Shown here piece by piece: positions 1-10,401 of a stretch of 64,000 nt of DNA. The stretch's first letter is position 1, and each line of letters starts with the position of its first letter. This stretch comes from Tipula vernalis. Its lineage: Eukaryota > Arthropoda > Insecta > Diptera > Tipulidae. The position numbers and the translations under genes are program-made. Below the pieces are notes generated by a model. The model was not told the origin of the DNA. It ran no database searches and worked only from the letters and a program-made list of their open reading frames with translations. The stretch spans positions 128,129,605-128,193,604 of the forward strand of contig OY282559.1 of assembly GCA_958295665.1 (NCBI GenBank), read 5' to 3'.

Positions 1-1592
1 AAACCGGAGTTTTAAATTCTACTCTAACTCAGAATTTCTAATAACACTCGGATTTTTCTTAAAATGCACTTGTAACTAAAGCTGAAGTTGTACTCCATAT
101 ATCTAATCAAGCACATTTAGATCAATCTAGGATGGAATTTTTACTTAATTTATAAACAAAATATCATACAATTTCTAGCTTAATTGCAACCAGAATTTTA
201 TGTTGAATCAAAAAATTTTGTGTTGATTTCTCTCATCCCTAAAATTCCGAAATAAGCCGAGTCATATAACGTTTGGTTTTAACAATCCGTAGTAGCATTT
301 CAAACATTAAATCACCTGTCAGTAATCACCTCGATTCCTTCATGCGTCGCTTGGTGATGTGCATGATGTTATTAATCAATTTCAAACGTCATTCCAGTAA
401 ATCTATAAATTACTTCTAATTATGTCACTGAATTAAATGTTTACGATCTTATTCAAATTTTAATATATTTCCCGGTAATTTTCAAGCTCCTTCCCCCCGT
501 GTATTTATTTTTACGACCAGGTCACGTGGAAAATATCGTTTTTTAAATTAACTCGCGCATAATAACAATTACGGTTTACAGAGTAATAAGAAAATCATTG
601 AACCCCTTATAAAAGAAGCGAAAGCGAAAAAGACCAACAGCAAAAAATTTGTTATTCAAATCGAACCATTTTAAATGACAAATTATGTTCTCGCAGCATA
701 AACAAATTCTTATCATTATCGGTATCATTATCAGCACCGAATCGAAAAAAAAACAAATTCAAATTTATATCGGGATATAAAAATGGAAGGGGCAGCCAAA
801 AATTAAATTACGACGAAAAAGGCGATGTTGTGGAAAATTTGGAAAACCGGATAACGTATATTTTATGATTCGGTAGCCTTTTAACAAAAACATAAAAATA
901 AAAATTCAAAAGTCGAACAAATCAAATTACCATACAAAATCAAAGTTTGGTTTTCAATTAAATTTTCGTGGAGATGGCCCCCCAACCTCTAAATACCATG
1001 ATTTTCTTATTTATTTCTTATAATTGATTTGTTTGCTTTCTGTTTTGAACTACGAGGTGGAAAATAATTTATTCACAGGAAAAAAATTGTGTTTGTATTA
1101 TTTTCGATGTGTTTATATTTCAATAAATTTGAAAAGGTTCTCTTTGACAATTTTTAGTGAAAGTTAGCCAATTTTATATAAAGTTTCTTTGAAAGAAAGA
1201 ACGTTGATTGTCTTCCTTACGGATCATAAAAAAAAAATTATGACGCTAAAAATTTTCAAATACACCTGCTATTACTTCTCGGAAAGCTTTTTCCAAAAAC
1301 AAAAGCAATTAAAAAAAGAACAGGATTATTTGGCTTATAAGCACCTCAGAGGATTTAATCGTCTAAGTCTATATTATTACAAAATTTGTTCAAACCATAA
1401 AATGACTACAATGACTACCACATTAGTTACAGGTTACCTAACATCACAATGAAGTAAATATAGATATTGAGAGAAGATTTCCAACGGAAATTTTTATTTG
1501 GAAATCTAGTATGTGACTCGTTGAATGTAATATTCCATCTATAGATAGATACTCTTCCATTTTATTCGAAATCCCCAACAATCATATTAGTA
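1..1592. other. AT-rich non-coding DNA, nothing recognised
   Basis: No open frame here has protein-like composition; the longest, 87 codons at 1189-1452, is lysine- and tyrosine-rich low-complexity translation. I see no RNA gene or transposon end before 1593. Confidence 0.5.
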
Positions 1593-1640
1593 CCCAGTTA
1601 AAGTTATTCGAAAATCTCCAGCCGAAAGTTTGGTAGCTTA
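1593..1640 (+). repeat. Solo remnant of a Foldback-family terminus
   Basis: The stretch contains cagttaaagtta-like sequence followed by ccagccgaaagtttggtag. It resembles the outer end of the large palindromic element at 10303 (ctgttaaagttagccgaaag, then ccagccgaaagt) with a few substitutions. It stops beside an old BEL/Pao integrase fragment, so it is a truncated end rather than a whole element. Confidence 0.5.
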
Positions 1641-1960
1641 CATAATTTGACGATTGGTCACCTTATTGTTTTTGATGGTTAAATACTTAACTATTTGTTG
1701 TATCTGTTGCAATCTGGATAATCTTGGTCCTATTATTAATCGTATTAAAAAACCTTCTATTAAAGTGCACAGCGGAATCGACTTCAGGATTGCTTCTATT
1801 TGACCCAGTAGTGTCGAAATGTCTCCGAATGTCAAATTACAATTGTTGGTAGCCTTGTTGAAACGCGACTTCACTGATTTCACGCCGTTTCCCAAGGCCC
1901 ACCAAAATGAGGAGCTAATGGCCCAATAAAATTCCCAGGGTAAACAAAAACTAAGCCAAG
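1640..1960 (-). pseudogene. BEL/Pao integrase C-terminal fragment (decayed)
   Basis: Minus-strand translation gives PHFGGPWETA followed, one stop later, by SVKSRFNKATNNCNLTF and LLGQIEAILKSIPL. These line up with the FGGLWEAAVRSVK and LLCQIEAILNSRPL region of the intact BEL integrase at 22.1-22.25 kb in this window. That block holds the last catalytic Glu of the DDE core (WE-A) and the conserved IEAILNSRPL motif. Downstream residues LSRLQQIQQIVKYL match the LTRWGELQKRVQIFW segment weakly. At least one in-frame stop and an altered motif (KSIPL for NSRPL) show it is dead. It is collinear with the protease-RT fragment at 3.7-4.6 kb, so both probably come from one old element. Confidence 0.8.
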
Positions 1961-2460
1961 CTATAGTGGCGGCATGGAAATATTAATATTACCTTGTGTT
2001 ATTTGTTGTATGGCAAAATGGGTTAAGTATTGGCAGTGGATGGTTCAGCAAGAAATAATAGCAGCAGCCACAGATCCATTTAGTGAGAGATACTGTTTAC
2101 AACCCGGTACAAGGTATAAAATCCACCATAACTTATCGTTTGGGTTTGCTAGTTTCTCCATGGGAAGCCTCTCCAGATGGCGGATTGGGTAACGCCCGCC
2201 AGGCCCAAGAAAATCAAATACTCGAGTTGGACGAAAACTAACCAGCAAAATTAAGAATCGTCTGATTTTGTACAGGTTATTCGCAAATATTTTAGTATGC
2301 TCTATTGAAAATGAGCTAAAGCTCAAAATGGAGTGTACCTAAAGTTTAGAAAATTGTTAAGTGTGTATAAATAAATAATGGTGGTATGGCATGCTATTGC
2401 ATCCCATTTTACGCGAAATATTCTGCAATTAAATATTTTGATTTAAAACATAGAAAATTA
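1961..2460 (-). pseudogene. Possible degraded BEL/Pao integrase core, uncertain
   Basis: A 93-codon minus frame (2045-2326) contains RLPMEKLANPN, which could correspond to the NLPVERVTPTKPF segment preceding the first catalytic Asp in BEL integrases. It lies in the right place between the RT and integrase-end fragments. The match is short and the rest of the frame is not recognisable, so this is a position-supported guess. Confidence 0.3.
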
Positions 2461-3668
2461 AAAACTTTAAAACTTTAAAACTTTAAAACTTTAAAACTTT
2501 AAAACTTTAAAACTTTAAAACTTTAAAACTTTAAAACTTTAAAACTTTAAAACTTTAAAACTTTAAAACTTTAAAACTTTAAAACTTTAAAACTTTAAAA
2601 CTTTAAAACTTTAAAACTTTAAAACTTTAAAACTTTAAAACTTTAAAACTTTAAAACTTTAAAACTTTAAAACTTTAAAACTTTAAAACTTTAAAACTTT
2701 AAAACTTTAAAACTTTAAAACTTTAAAACTTTAAAACTTTAAAACTTTAAAACTTTAAAACTTTAAAACTTTAAAACTTTAAAACTTTAAAACTTTAAAA
2801 CTTTAAAACTTTAAAACTTTAAAACTTTAAAACTTTAAAACTTTAAAACTTTAAAACTTTAAAACTTTAAAACTTTAAAACTTTAAAACTTTAAAACTTT
2901 AAAACTTTAAAACTTTAAAACTTTAAAACTTTAAAACTTTAAAACTTTAAAACTTTAAAACTTTAAAACTTTAAAACTTTAAAACTTTAAAACTTTAAAA
3001 CTTTAAAACTTTAAAACTTTAAAACTTTAAAACTTTAAAACTTTAAAACTTTAAAACTTTAAAACTTTAAAACTTTAAAACTTTAAAACTTTAAAACTTT
3101 AAAACTTTAAAACTTTAAAACTTTAAAACTTTAAAACTTTAAAACTTTAAAACTTTAAAACTTTAAAACTTTAAAACTTTAAAACTTTAAAACTTTAAAA
3201 CTTTAAAACTTTAAAACTTTAAAACTTTAAAACTTTAAAACTTTAAAACTTTAAAACTTTAAAACTTTAAAACTTTAAAACTTTAAAACTTTAAAACTTT
3301 AAAACTTTAAAACTTTAAAACTTTAAAACTTTAAAACTTTAAAACTTTAAAACTTTAAAACTTTAAAACTTTAAAACTTTAAAACTTTAAAACTTTAAAA
3401 CTTTAAAACTTTAAAACTTTAAAACTTTAAAACTTTAAAACTTTAAAACTTTAAAACTTTAAAACTTTAAAACTTTAAAACTTTAAAACTTTAAAACTTT
3501 AAAACTTTAAAACTTTAAAACTTTAAAACTTTAAAACTTTAAAACTTTAAAACTTTAAAACTTTAAAACTTTAAAACTTTAAAACTTTAAAACTTTAAAA
3601 CTTTAAAACTTTAAAACTTTAAAACTTTAAAACTTTAAAACTTTAAAACTTTAAAACTTTAAAACTTT
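2461..3668. repeat. (AAAACTTT)n octamer satellite, 151 perfect copies
   Basis: The octamer AAAACTTT repeats without a single visible mismatch for 1208 bp, exactly 151 units. Edges are sharp: unrelated AT-rich DNA ends in gaaaatta on the left, and on the right the repeat decays over one or two units (aacactttaaagcttta). Stops occur in every frame, so it is not coding. It sits between two collinear pieces of a minus-strand BEL/Pao relic. Such homogeneity implies recent expansion or amplification; an assembly artefact is the alternative. Confidence 0.97.
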
Positions 3669-4710
3669 AACACTTTAAAGCTTTATAATTTTCTAATTTT
3701 AACGAAATTCAATGATGGCGGATTTTTCACTTCAGTCGTAAAGTAGATCGATAGAAAGATCAGAAAGGCTGAAGATCACTTGTCTTCTCGATATCCTCAG
3801 CTATAGCGATTTTGGTGTATCGAAATTTTATCAACGTCGACCAAATTGGTTGTATTGTAGGCTCAACAAGCATGTTTTCGTTTATAGATAAACCATTTCT
3901 GAACTCGCAAGACCCATCGAATACATCAAGGATCTTCATTGTTTGCAGTTACCGTTGTCGATTTATTTCCTGTCATAAGGTATTTCATTGTTTCTGATTG
4001 GCGTTCAATTTCCATTCTAAGAGGTAAAAATGCTATTCTGCAATACGAAAACGGTGTCTTAATATGGGTGTCGTTTCTCTGAATGGGATTTCAACGATGC
4101 ATCCAGCCTCTTTATCGCGCCTAAAATTATATTTGAAATTAATTGCTGTTTCGCATTCTCTTTCCATTTCCGTGAATGGCTCGCAATTTGGAATTTATTC
4201 CAATTCACAAAATGTTCTCAGCATTTGTAGCTCAGGAAATTTTCTTGTTTGATGCATCACATTTTAAATCGCTGTCTAATACCCATCCAAATATAGTATT
4301 TTGTGACACTAGTGTTATGTCACAGTATTCAATGTGACCTTCCCGTAACACATGAAAATTTGTCAGTCAGCACCAATCATGACGTCATTGTGTATGGGTT
4401 TATTGTAAGCTTCAAGTTATTTATGTTGCCAAAGCCTTTTATGTCGACGTATTGGCTTGGCAAGGCAGTAGGTAATTTATTTAAAATCAAAACTTCAATT
4501 TCCACTTGTTGATGATCGTAGCATGATGATAAGTTGATTGAAATTTTACCCTTTGGTTGTATTTTTGTGTTATATCAAGTAATATATCAAGCTTTTTATG
4601 GTAATATTCGCATTTTTCTTTGGAAGCAGCAGCCGTTTCATGAATCTTTCTTTGATAAGGACTGTATTTTTTATTTTCGTTTGGAATAACACGTTGGGAA
4701 ATTTCGGCTA
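3669..4710 (-). pseudogene. BEL/Pao protease-to-RT fragment (decayed)
   Basis: Read on the minus strand from about 4560 downward, several short frames align in order with the BEL Gag-Pol at 18-22.7 kb. VEIEVLILNKLPTALPS matches the post-protease region, VLREGHIEYCDITLVSQNT and IFGWVLDS match the linker, LRTFCELE follows, and VFDGSCEFRNGLSINEN then LVEPTIQP match the start of the reverse transcriptase. Frameshifts and stops separate the blocks, and the YXDD part is gone because the octamer satellite begins just beyond. The part above 4580 is assigned by position only. A dead remnant, probably the same insertion as the integrase scrap at 1640-1960. Confidence 0.8.
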
Positions 4711-7489
4711 ATTTTAACAGATGTTATTGTTCTGTTTTTCCTTCCCTATTTCTGGAAGTTCCCTCTTGTGATAATATTGGTGTTTGTTTAAAAATGCCAC
4801 TGGTGTGGCTACATAACAGAAACCCGGCAAAAGTTAAATAAAAACAGTGGAGAAGGAAATTTAGGGCCGAATCAAGGGTTTTAAAAACTTTATCACCAAC
4901 ATTTCTTCTTCAACACAATCGGGCTAAATTTCTTTTCGGTGCGGGTTCTTCCACTATAAAATTTGTCTAATAGATCGATTCCAGAAGTATTGACGGCCAG
5001 CTCTTTGTGATGCGCATAAAGCATCAAACCCTTAATTGAAATAACTGACACCATAAAAAACTAAGGTTTTGTAACATAGATGAAGAATTTTTTAAAAGTT
5101 TTTATTTTATTTTTTAAACAGCCTACCCCGAGGAAAGGTATCCTCCATCACAAAATCATTGGAATTAAAATCAAAAGTTAGGAACCGAAAATCTATAGAA
5201 AATTATGCGTAAATTCATCGATTTTATCTTTTTATTATACAAAATAAATATTTTTACGGTTTAGAAAAACCTTTAAATGTTAAATAATATTCAAAAGATT
5301 CTGGGCCAGAAATTAATATTCAAAAATCTACCTCAGAAAACAAAACAAAATCCGAACCGTATTTATCCTTTCATATTTCCCATATATCTAAATACATACA
5401 TATAAGCAAACACACACACACAAACAGACAAACATACAATTTAATCCTTTTCTAATTTACCTTTTTGTGATGCGTCCCTAAATCTAGAGTATTGTACGTG
5501 TTTATAAATATAGAACCAAAAAAAAAAAAAAAAAAGCTGGAATTGGCGAAAAAAAAATATTTTGCTTGACCTAATGTGGGAGAACAAACAAAACAAGTGG
5601 AAAACCGGTGATTATTTAATTGTTAGTTAAAACATAATTTATGGGTTACTTTTGTCAGATGGTCATTTGGTTTTGTGGAATATTTTTGTAGTTGCTTTTT
5701 ATCCGTAGTAAAAAGAAAAATTACACAACAATTAAATCATCATAATAGGAAATAATAAAAATAAATCATTCATCATTCAGTTGGTTCATTATAATGTAGT
5801 ATTATGCTGCTGTTGTCCAATTCAAGCGCATACAACAAAATTATGAAAAAAAACCATTTTTCTGAATTCTATAAATTTTACATACAATAAAAATATTTCA
5901 CTCATAAATCCATTCCTCTCTCATCACTCACAGCCAATTATAAACCAAAAATATTTGATATTCATTTTTATTATACCCATGATGCAACTGATTATTTCAG
6001 ATTAAATTAATAATAAAAATCAAATATATATACATAGTAAAAGAAAACTAATTTTCCGACAATAAATTTTCACGAATAGAGAATAGACCAACAACAAAAA
6101 CGAAAATGTGTAAACCAATTGATTTCACATTTAACATTTTTCTTATTTGGTATTTTGCACCAGATAACTAACGACACATAGTATTTTAGTATGTATAGAG
6201 TAAATTGAGGATATTATGTATGTATTTGTATGTAGATAAGAAGGAGGAAAATCGACAACAACAATAACATTGTGTATTATGGCGCAAAGTGGGAAAATCA
6301 TGATAATAATAAAATGACACTATCGGACTGTAAATACACACACACAATACACAACCAATTACAATCAAAATATTTAGATCTTCATGTTTATATGTCCTGT
6401 GGGGTCATGCAATGGTACGAATATATATATCCTGCATTTATGTATCTAATATATATCCATACATACATTAGATATTTATTAGATTTTCATTATTGCTATT
6501 ATTATTCCATAATGAATTATACAAGATATTTTGACATTCAGATTTTTGGTTTTTATACGATTTTCTGTTTTCGAAATGAAAAACATGAACATTATTTGGA
6601 AAATTTATTATTCTATAAAAAATAAAAATTAATTGGAATTTTTTTTTTTTTTTGTTTTCTTGTTTTGTATTTGTGTGGAAATGAATTAGTTAGGAAATGT
6701 TTTTCCAAAGTACATTTTTATAATTTATCGAAATGTTTTGGTGAAACAGTTTTTTATGAATTTTACGAAACATTTTTTTATTCACTTTGTACAAATAATA
6801 CACCAGAGGTTGACTTTCTTGGTGGGTTGAGATGTCCGTGATGAATACATTAGATCCTGCCGATTATTATAGTTATTGTAAAAATTCAAAAATTTGAATT
6901 ACTTAGTGTTAGTTAAAATAATTTGTTCGTTCAGATTTAAGGTCTAAACAAATCATCAGTCTAACAACGTCCCAGATAGGATGTTGACAACAACAACAAA
7001 AGATACAAGTAAAATAAAAAATTTGATGTAAGCCAATTCTAGAATTTTATACCAATTTACTTAAAGTGTTTGTCTAACTAATGTAAACATTTTAAGGAGA
7101 CTAAGTGTCAACGATTTTAAATGATACATAATCGCAATCTTCATTACGTGGAAAGCAATACAATACAGATTTGTAGACTTTTTTGAGCTTTGGCTTGCTC
7201 ATCAATAGTTACTAATAAGTTAGCATTTTTTCTGGTTGTTCGACAGTTGAAGATAACGTATAAGTTAAATTCTTTATTGGTTTTTGATTAAAAAAAAAAT
7301 AATTGTATTTTCTTCTTATTTGTTTTACATCGATATTACAACTGACTCTTTTCCTATTTTTTAATTACAATTTACTAAATTAAAAATATATAGTGTTTGA
7401 AACCATGTCATCAAGAACGTTCATTCAGCGTTCTGCCGGCCTATTTGTATTGGTGTGAGAACCTAATTAAGACGTGTGTTAACTCTTCC
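4711..7489. other. AT-rich intergenic or intronic DNA
   Basis: Low-complexity AT-rich sequence with small simple repeats: a CA run near 5410-5430, an A run near 5520-5535 and GTAT-type runs near 6210-6240. Short open frames (6186-6368, 6272-6625) overlap on both strands and are tyrosine/isoleucine-rich, typical of spurious frames. No transposon or RNA gene was recognised. Confidence 0.5.
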
Positions 7490-7605
7490 CCCCTCTAGCC
7501 CAGAAAATAATTTTCATTTTATTCTATAAAATATTTTATTACACTATATTATACGGGAATTTATAGAAAAAAATACTTAATTTAAGGAAAGGGCTACTTT
7601 TTAAG
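7490..7605 (-). repeat. Dispersed repeat, inverted copy of 25608-25720
   Basis: The reverse complement of this stretch (gccctttccttaaattaag, then tataaattcccgtataata, then ttttctgggctagag) matches 25608-25720 closely over about 115 bp with small indels. The two copies are in opposite orientation and 18 kb apart. No ends or target duplications are obvious; probably a fragment of an uncharacterised interspersed repeat. Confidence 0.75.
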
Positions 7606-7974
7606 AAACCATGCCACTCGATTAGACATTAAATCATAAAAAAAAGTGAACTAAGGTAGCGGTAAATTGGACATCTTTTTTTGGGTGTGAAAAACTTATA
7701 TAACTTTTAAAATAATTTTCCAATTTAGCTAAACAGTACTTATAAATATTTACTGTATGTGATTCGTAATTGTTAATTAATAATTGGTTATTACAAATCT
7801 ATAACAATGACTCTGTGCTGTGAATGTAATGCGTGTATGAAAACTTTTTTACTTGTACTGGTGAATGTAATAAACTCATTCATTTTGGATGCACAAATAT
7901 TAAAAAACCTGTGTTTGATGCCATTTCGATAATTTCGAATTTTTTTGCGTGATGTGGTGTGTGTGTGTGTGTGT
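7606..7974. other. AT-rich spacer with a TG microsatellite
   Basis: Nothing coding is evident. A (TG)n run of about ten dinucleotides lies at 7952-7972. The 120-codon minus frame crossing this stretch (7791-8153) reads HTHTHT through that run and is a by-product. Confidence 0.5.
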
Positions 7975-8510
7975 ATGGATGTTTTTAAAATTGTCAAAGA
8001 AAAGAATGAGCACATGAGTAATTTTATTAACGCTATATCAGTGTCCTTGTCCTTGCTAAATAAAACATCAACCGCTATTAATAATAACGTGGAAAGTTTA
8101 CTAAAACCAATACCATTACAATAGTCGTATTCTGTATAATTAAAAAACAACACAATCTAATACGGAATTTGCTTCACCAATACTTACAAAATCTAAGGGA
8201 AATGATAATAATACCATAACGACGGCTACAACTGCTCAACCGTTAGACAAAAATATAGAATCGCCCAAAACTATTATTGGTAGTGCTGAATTGAACTCTA
8301 CTCTGCGTGCTTTTGAGCCACTATGGCGGATTTTTATTTCTTGACTATTGTAACGACAGCTTGCGATGTCATTAACACTGCCGTGCTAAGCATGTTTTAC
8401 TTATCTACAAAAAACGAATTTTGAGAAAATTGATGTTAAAGTTTTGAAATCAGTGAATTTTGCATTAAAAATGAAAACTATTTTTCTTATCACGTGTTTC
8501 TCAATTTAGT
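7975..8510 (+). pseudogene. Possible non-LTR retrotransposon ORF1 remnant
   Basis: A 50-codon frame starts at 7975 (MDVFKIVKEKNEHMSNFINA...), and a second one in another frame reads ...SAELNSTLRAFEPLWRIFIS before a TGA at about 8342. The phrase EPLWRIFIS resembles the KWVYVSRF-type start of the RNA-binding half of Jockey-group ORF1 proteins. Past the stop, residues such as TTACDVIN and STKNEF continue the resemblance, interrupted by 24 bp around 8380. All of this rests on short motifs; a database search could easily overturn it. If right, it is a broken ORF1 distinct from the one at 16.6 kb. Confidence 0.35.
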
Positions 8511-10291
8511 TTTAATTATTGTTTTTAGTTTTAATGATAAAGTTTGTTATTAGCTATCGATTGGCATCAATAACTCAATTTGGCCAAAAATGTAGTTAAG
8601 GAAAATATGCTTAGCACGGCAGAACAGACATACGATCAGAGGTCTGGTGCGGAATATATAGCTGGCTAAGCTCAGGGTTGGCATGGGGATTTCCAGACAT
8701 GACCGTATGCTTAAGTAACCGCATTGGTGTAGAAAGATAAAAAAAAACAAAGAGCAACATTCCCACTGCCTTGTTAACAGGAGCTCAAAACTGAAAAAAA
8801 AACTATGGAGGATCGACCTCAACACGGAAGACCCCTCCCCAATAACTCATCTTGATCACCAAGTTATAACCTACTCACTCATTATCCGAATTTCCCATCC
8901 ATACAAATCCCAACCAGAAAAAAAACGCCTATAAGACAGACAAAAAAACCCAGTAAACAAAATTACATTGGGCGTGGCTACGAAGACGGAAAAGCTGTAA
9001 AATGTTATATATAGTAATAAAAAAAAAATATGTAAAAATAAAAAAAAGAAAAAAGAAAACGACAACTCGCGCCACGGTCAAGATCAGCTCACAAATGAAT
9101 AATCTTAGAAATGATAAATTAATGTGATAATCAGAAAAAGATTTAAAAAAAAAAATTTACGTATTAGATAATTAAAAAAAAAAAGAAGTAAAAATTTAAA
9201 TTAAGTAAATAATGAGAACATTTTGAACGTTAAATTAATTCGAAAAGTAGGAAACAATTAAAAAAAAATTACATTAATTAGATCAACAAAAAAAATAAAA
9301 AATAAATTTTGATGTATTAAACCTAATCTCCCACAAAAAAAAAAAAAAATGTCGTTTTGTTTCTTTGACATAAACAAATAAATTGTACCTGAAGGTCGAA
9401 CGCCTAAGCTCCTACAGTCACCCGCCTGGCAGGGTTGTGCTCACTTCCGAAAATCAATATAACCCGCTAGCAAAGTCTATGGCACCGGCAACCGCTCACG
9501 GATTTAGAACTACCACTTCTTATGCGGGATTGGTAATTCACTTTTTAACCAGTCTAAATGACCAAAACCACCAGACAAAACACAGGAAGTAAAACGGCGC
9601 CAAGAAAATAGCGTCTTAGGTTTCCTTTTTCAATGTTCATTAATATCAACAAAAAAAAAAATACAAATATTTTATTTCGCACTGGTCAATACCATTAACA
9701 ATATTTTATTATTTACTGTTTTTTTTTCAACTATTATAATTTGTCTTATTAATTCATTAAAAAATCTGCTTAATTAAAGCTTTATTTAAATTATTTTATA
9801 ATACAATTATTTTCAATCACTCATGGTATTTTACCAAAGAACAAAAAACTATTAAGCGGTCGGTAGTCAATTCCCTTCTTAACCGCCCTTGCTAACACTC
9901 CAAACTTGACCGTTCAACTACAAAATCAAAACTTGACTGTCCTCCACCGAATCGTAAAAAAAAACTTTTCAATTTTTTTTTTCATTTTCTCATATTCTCT
10001 CACAAAAAAAAATTGAACCACGAACAACAGACTCGCTCGTCGCTTTGTAATCACGGCATCGTCCACCACCACACTGATAAACTCAACCATGCAAATCATA
10101 TCGCTTAAAAAACAAACACAACAAAAGACATGCACAGTATCTCGAATTTTCCCATTCTTCGATCACCCGTTATCAATGCAGCCAATATCTATTAAAAATC
10201 ATGCCTCTCAGTGACACGACAACCATACAGAATCATACGCGCCACATCAACACAACAAATCGTCATCATGCCAATCATTAATTTGTTGATC
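8511..10291. other. Unassigned DNA upstream of the palindromic element
   Basis: A mosaic of A-rich stretches and a more GC-balanced patch (9383-9600), with no recognised protein. The 69-codon plus frame at 9383-9592 (MYLKVERLSSYSHPPGRVV...) has unbiased composition but no motif I know. At 8599-8619 atgcttagcacggcag is an inverted match to ctgccgtgctaagcat at 8381-8396, possibly a small hairpin or a MITE edge. Confidence 0.4.
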
Positions 10292-10302
10292 ATCATTTAG
10301 TG
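10292..10302. repeat. Left target-site duplication of Foldback element
   Basis: The 11-mer atcatttagtg occurs directly before the left terminus and again at 16604-16614 directly after the right terminus. A direct repeat at exactly the two ends of an inverted-repeat element is the mark of transposition. Classic Foldback elements make 9-bp duplications, so two of the 11 bp may be chance. Confidence 0.8.
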
Positions 10303-10401
10303 ACCCTGTTAAAGTTAGCCGAAAGTTTCCAGCCGAAAGTGAAAAGTCGATAATGCAGATTTTGTATGTTATTGACATTCCAGCCGAAAATAAATCAGCC
10401 T

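Noticed and set aside
6272..6625. 117-codon plus-strand open frame rich in Tyr and Ile
   Set aside because: AT-driven composition, no motif, and an overlapping opposite-strand frame of the same kind.
7791..8153. 120-codon minus-strand open frame
   Set aside because: It crosses a TG microsatellite (HTHTHT) and lacks any domain signal; the opposite strand has a better, though weak, LINE ORF1 reading.
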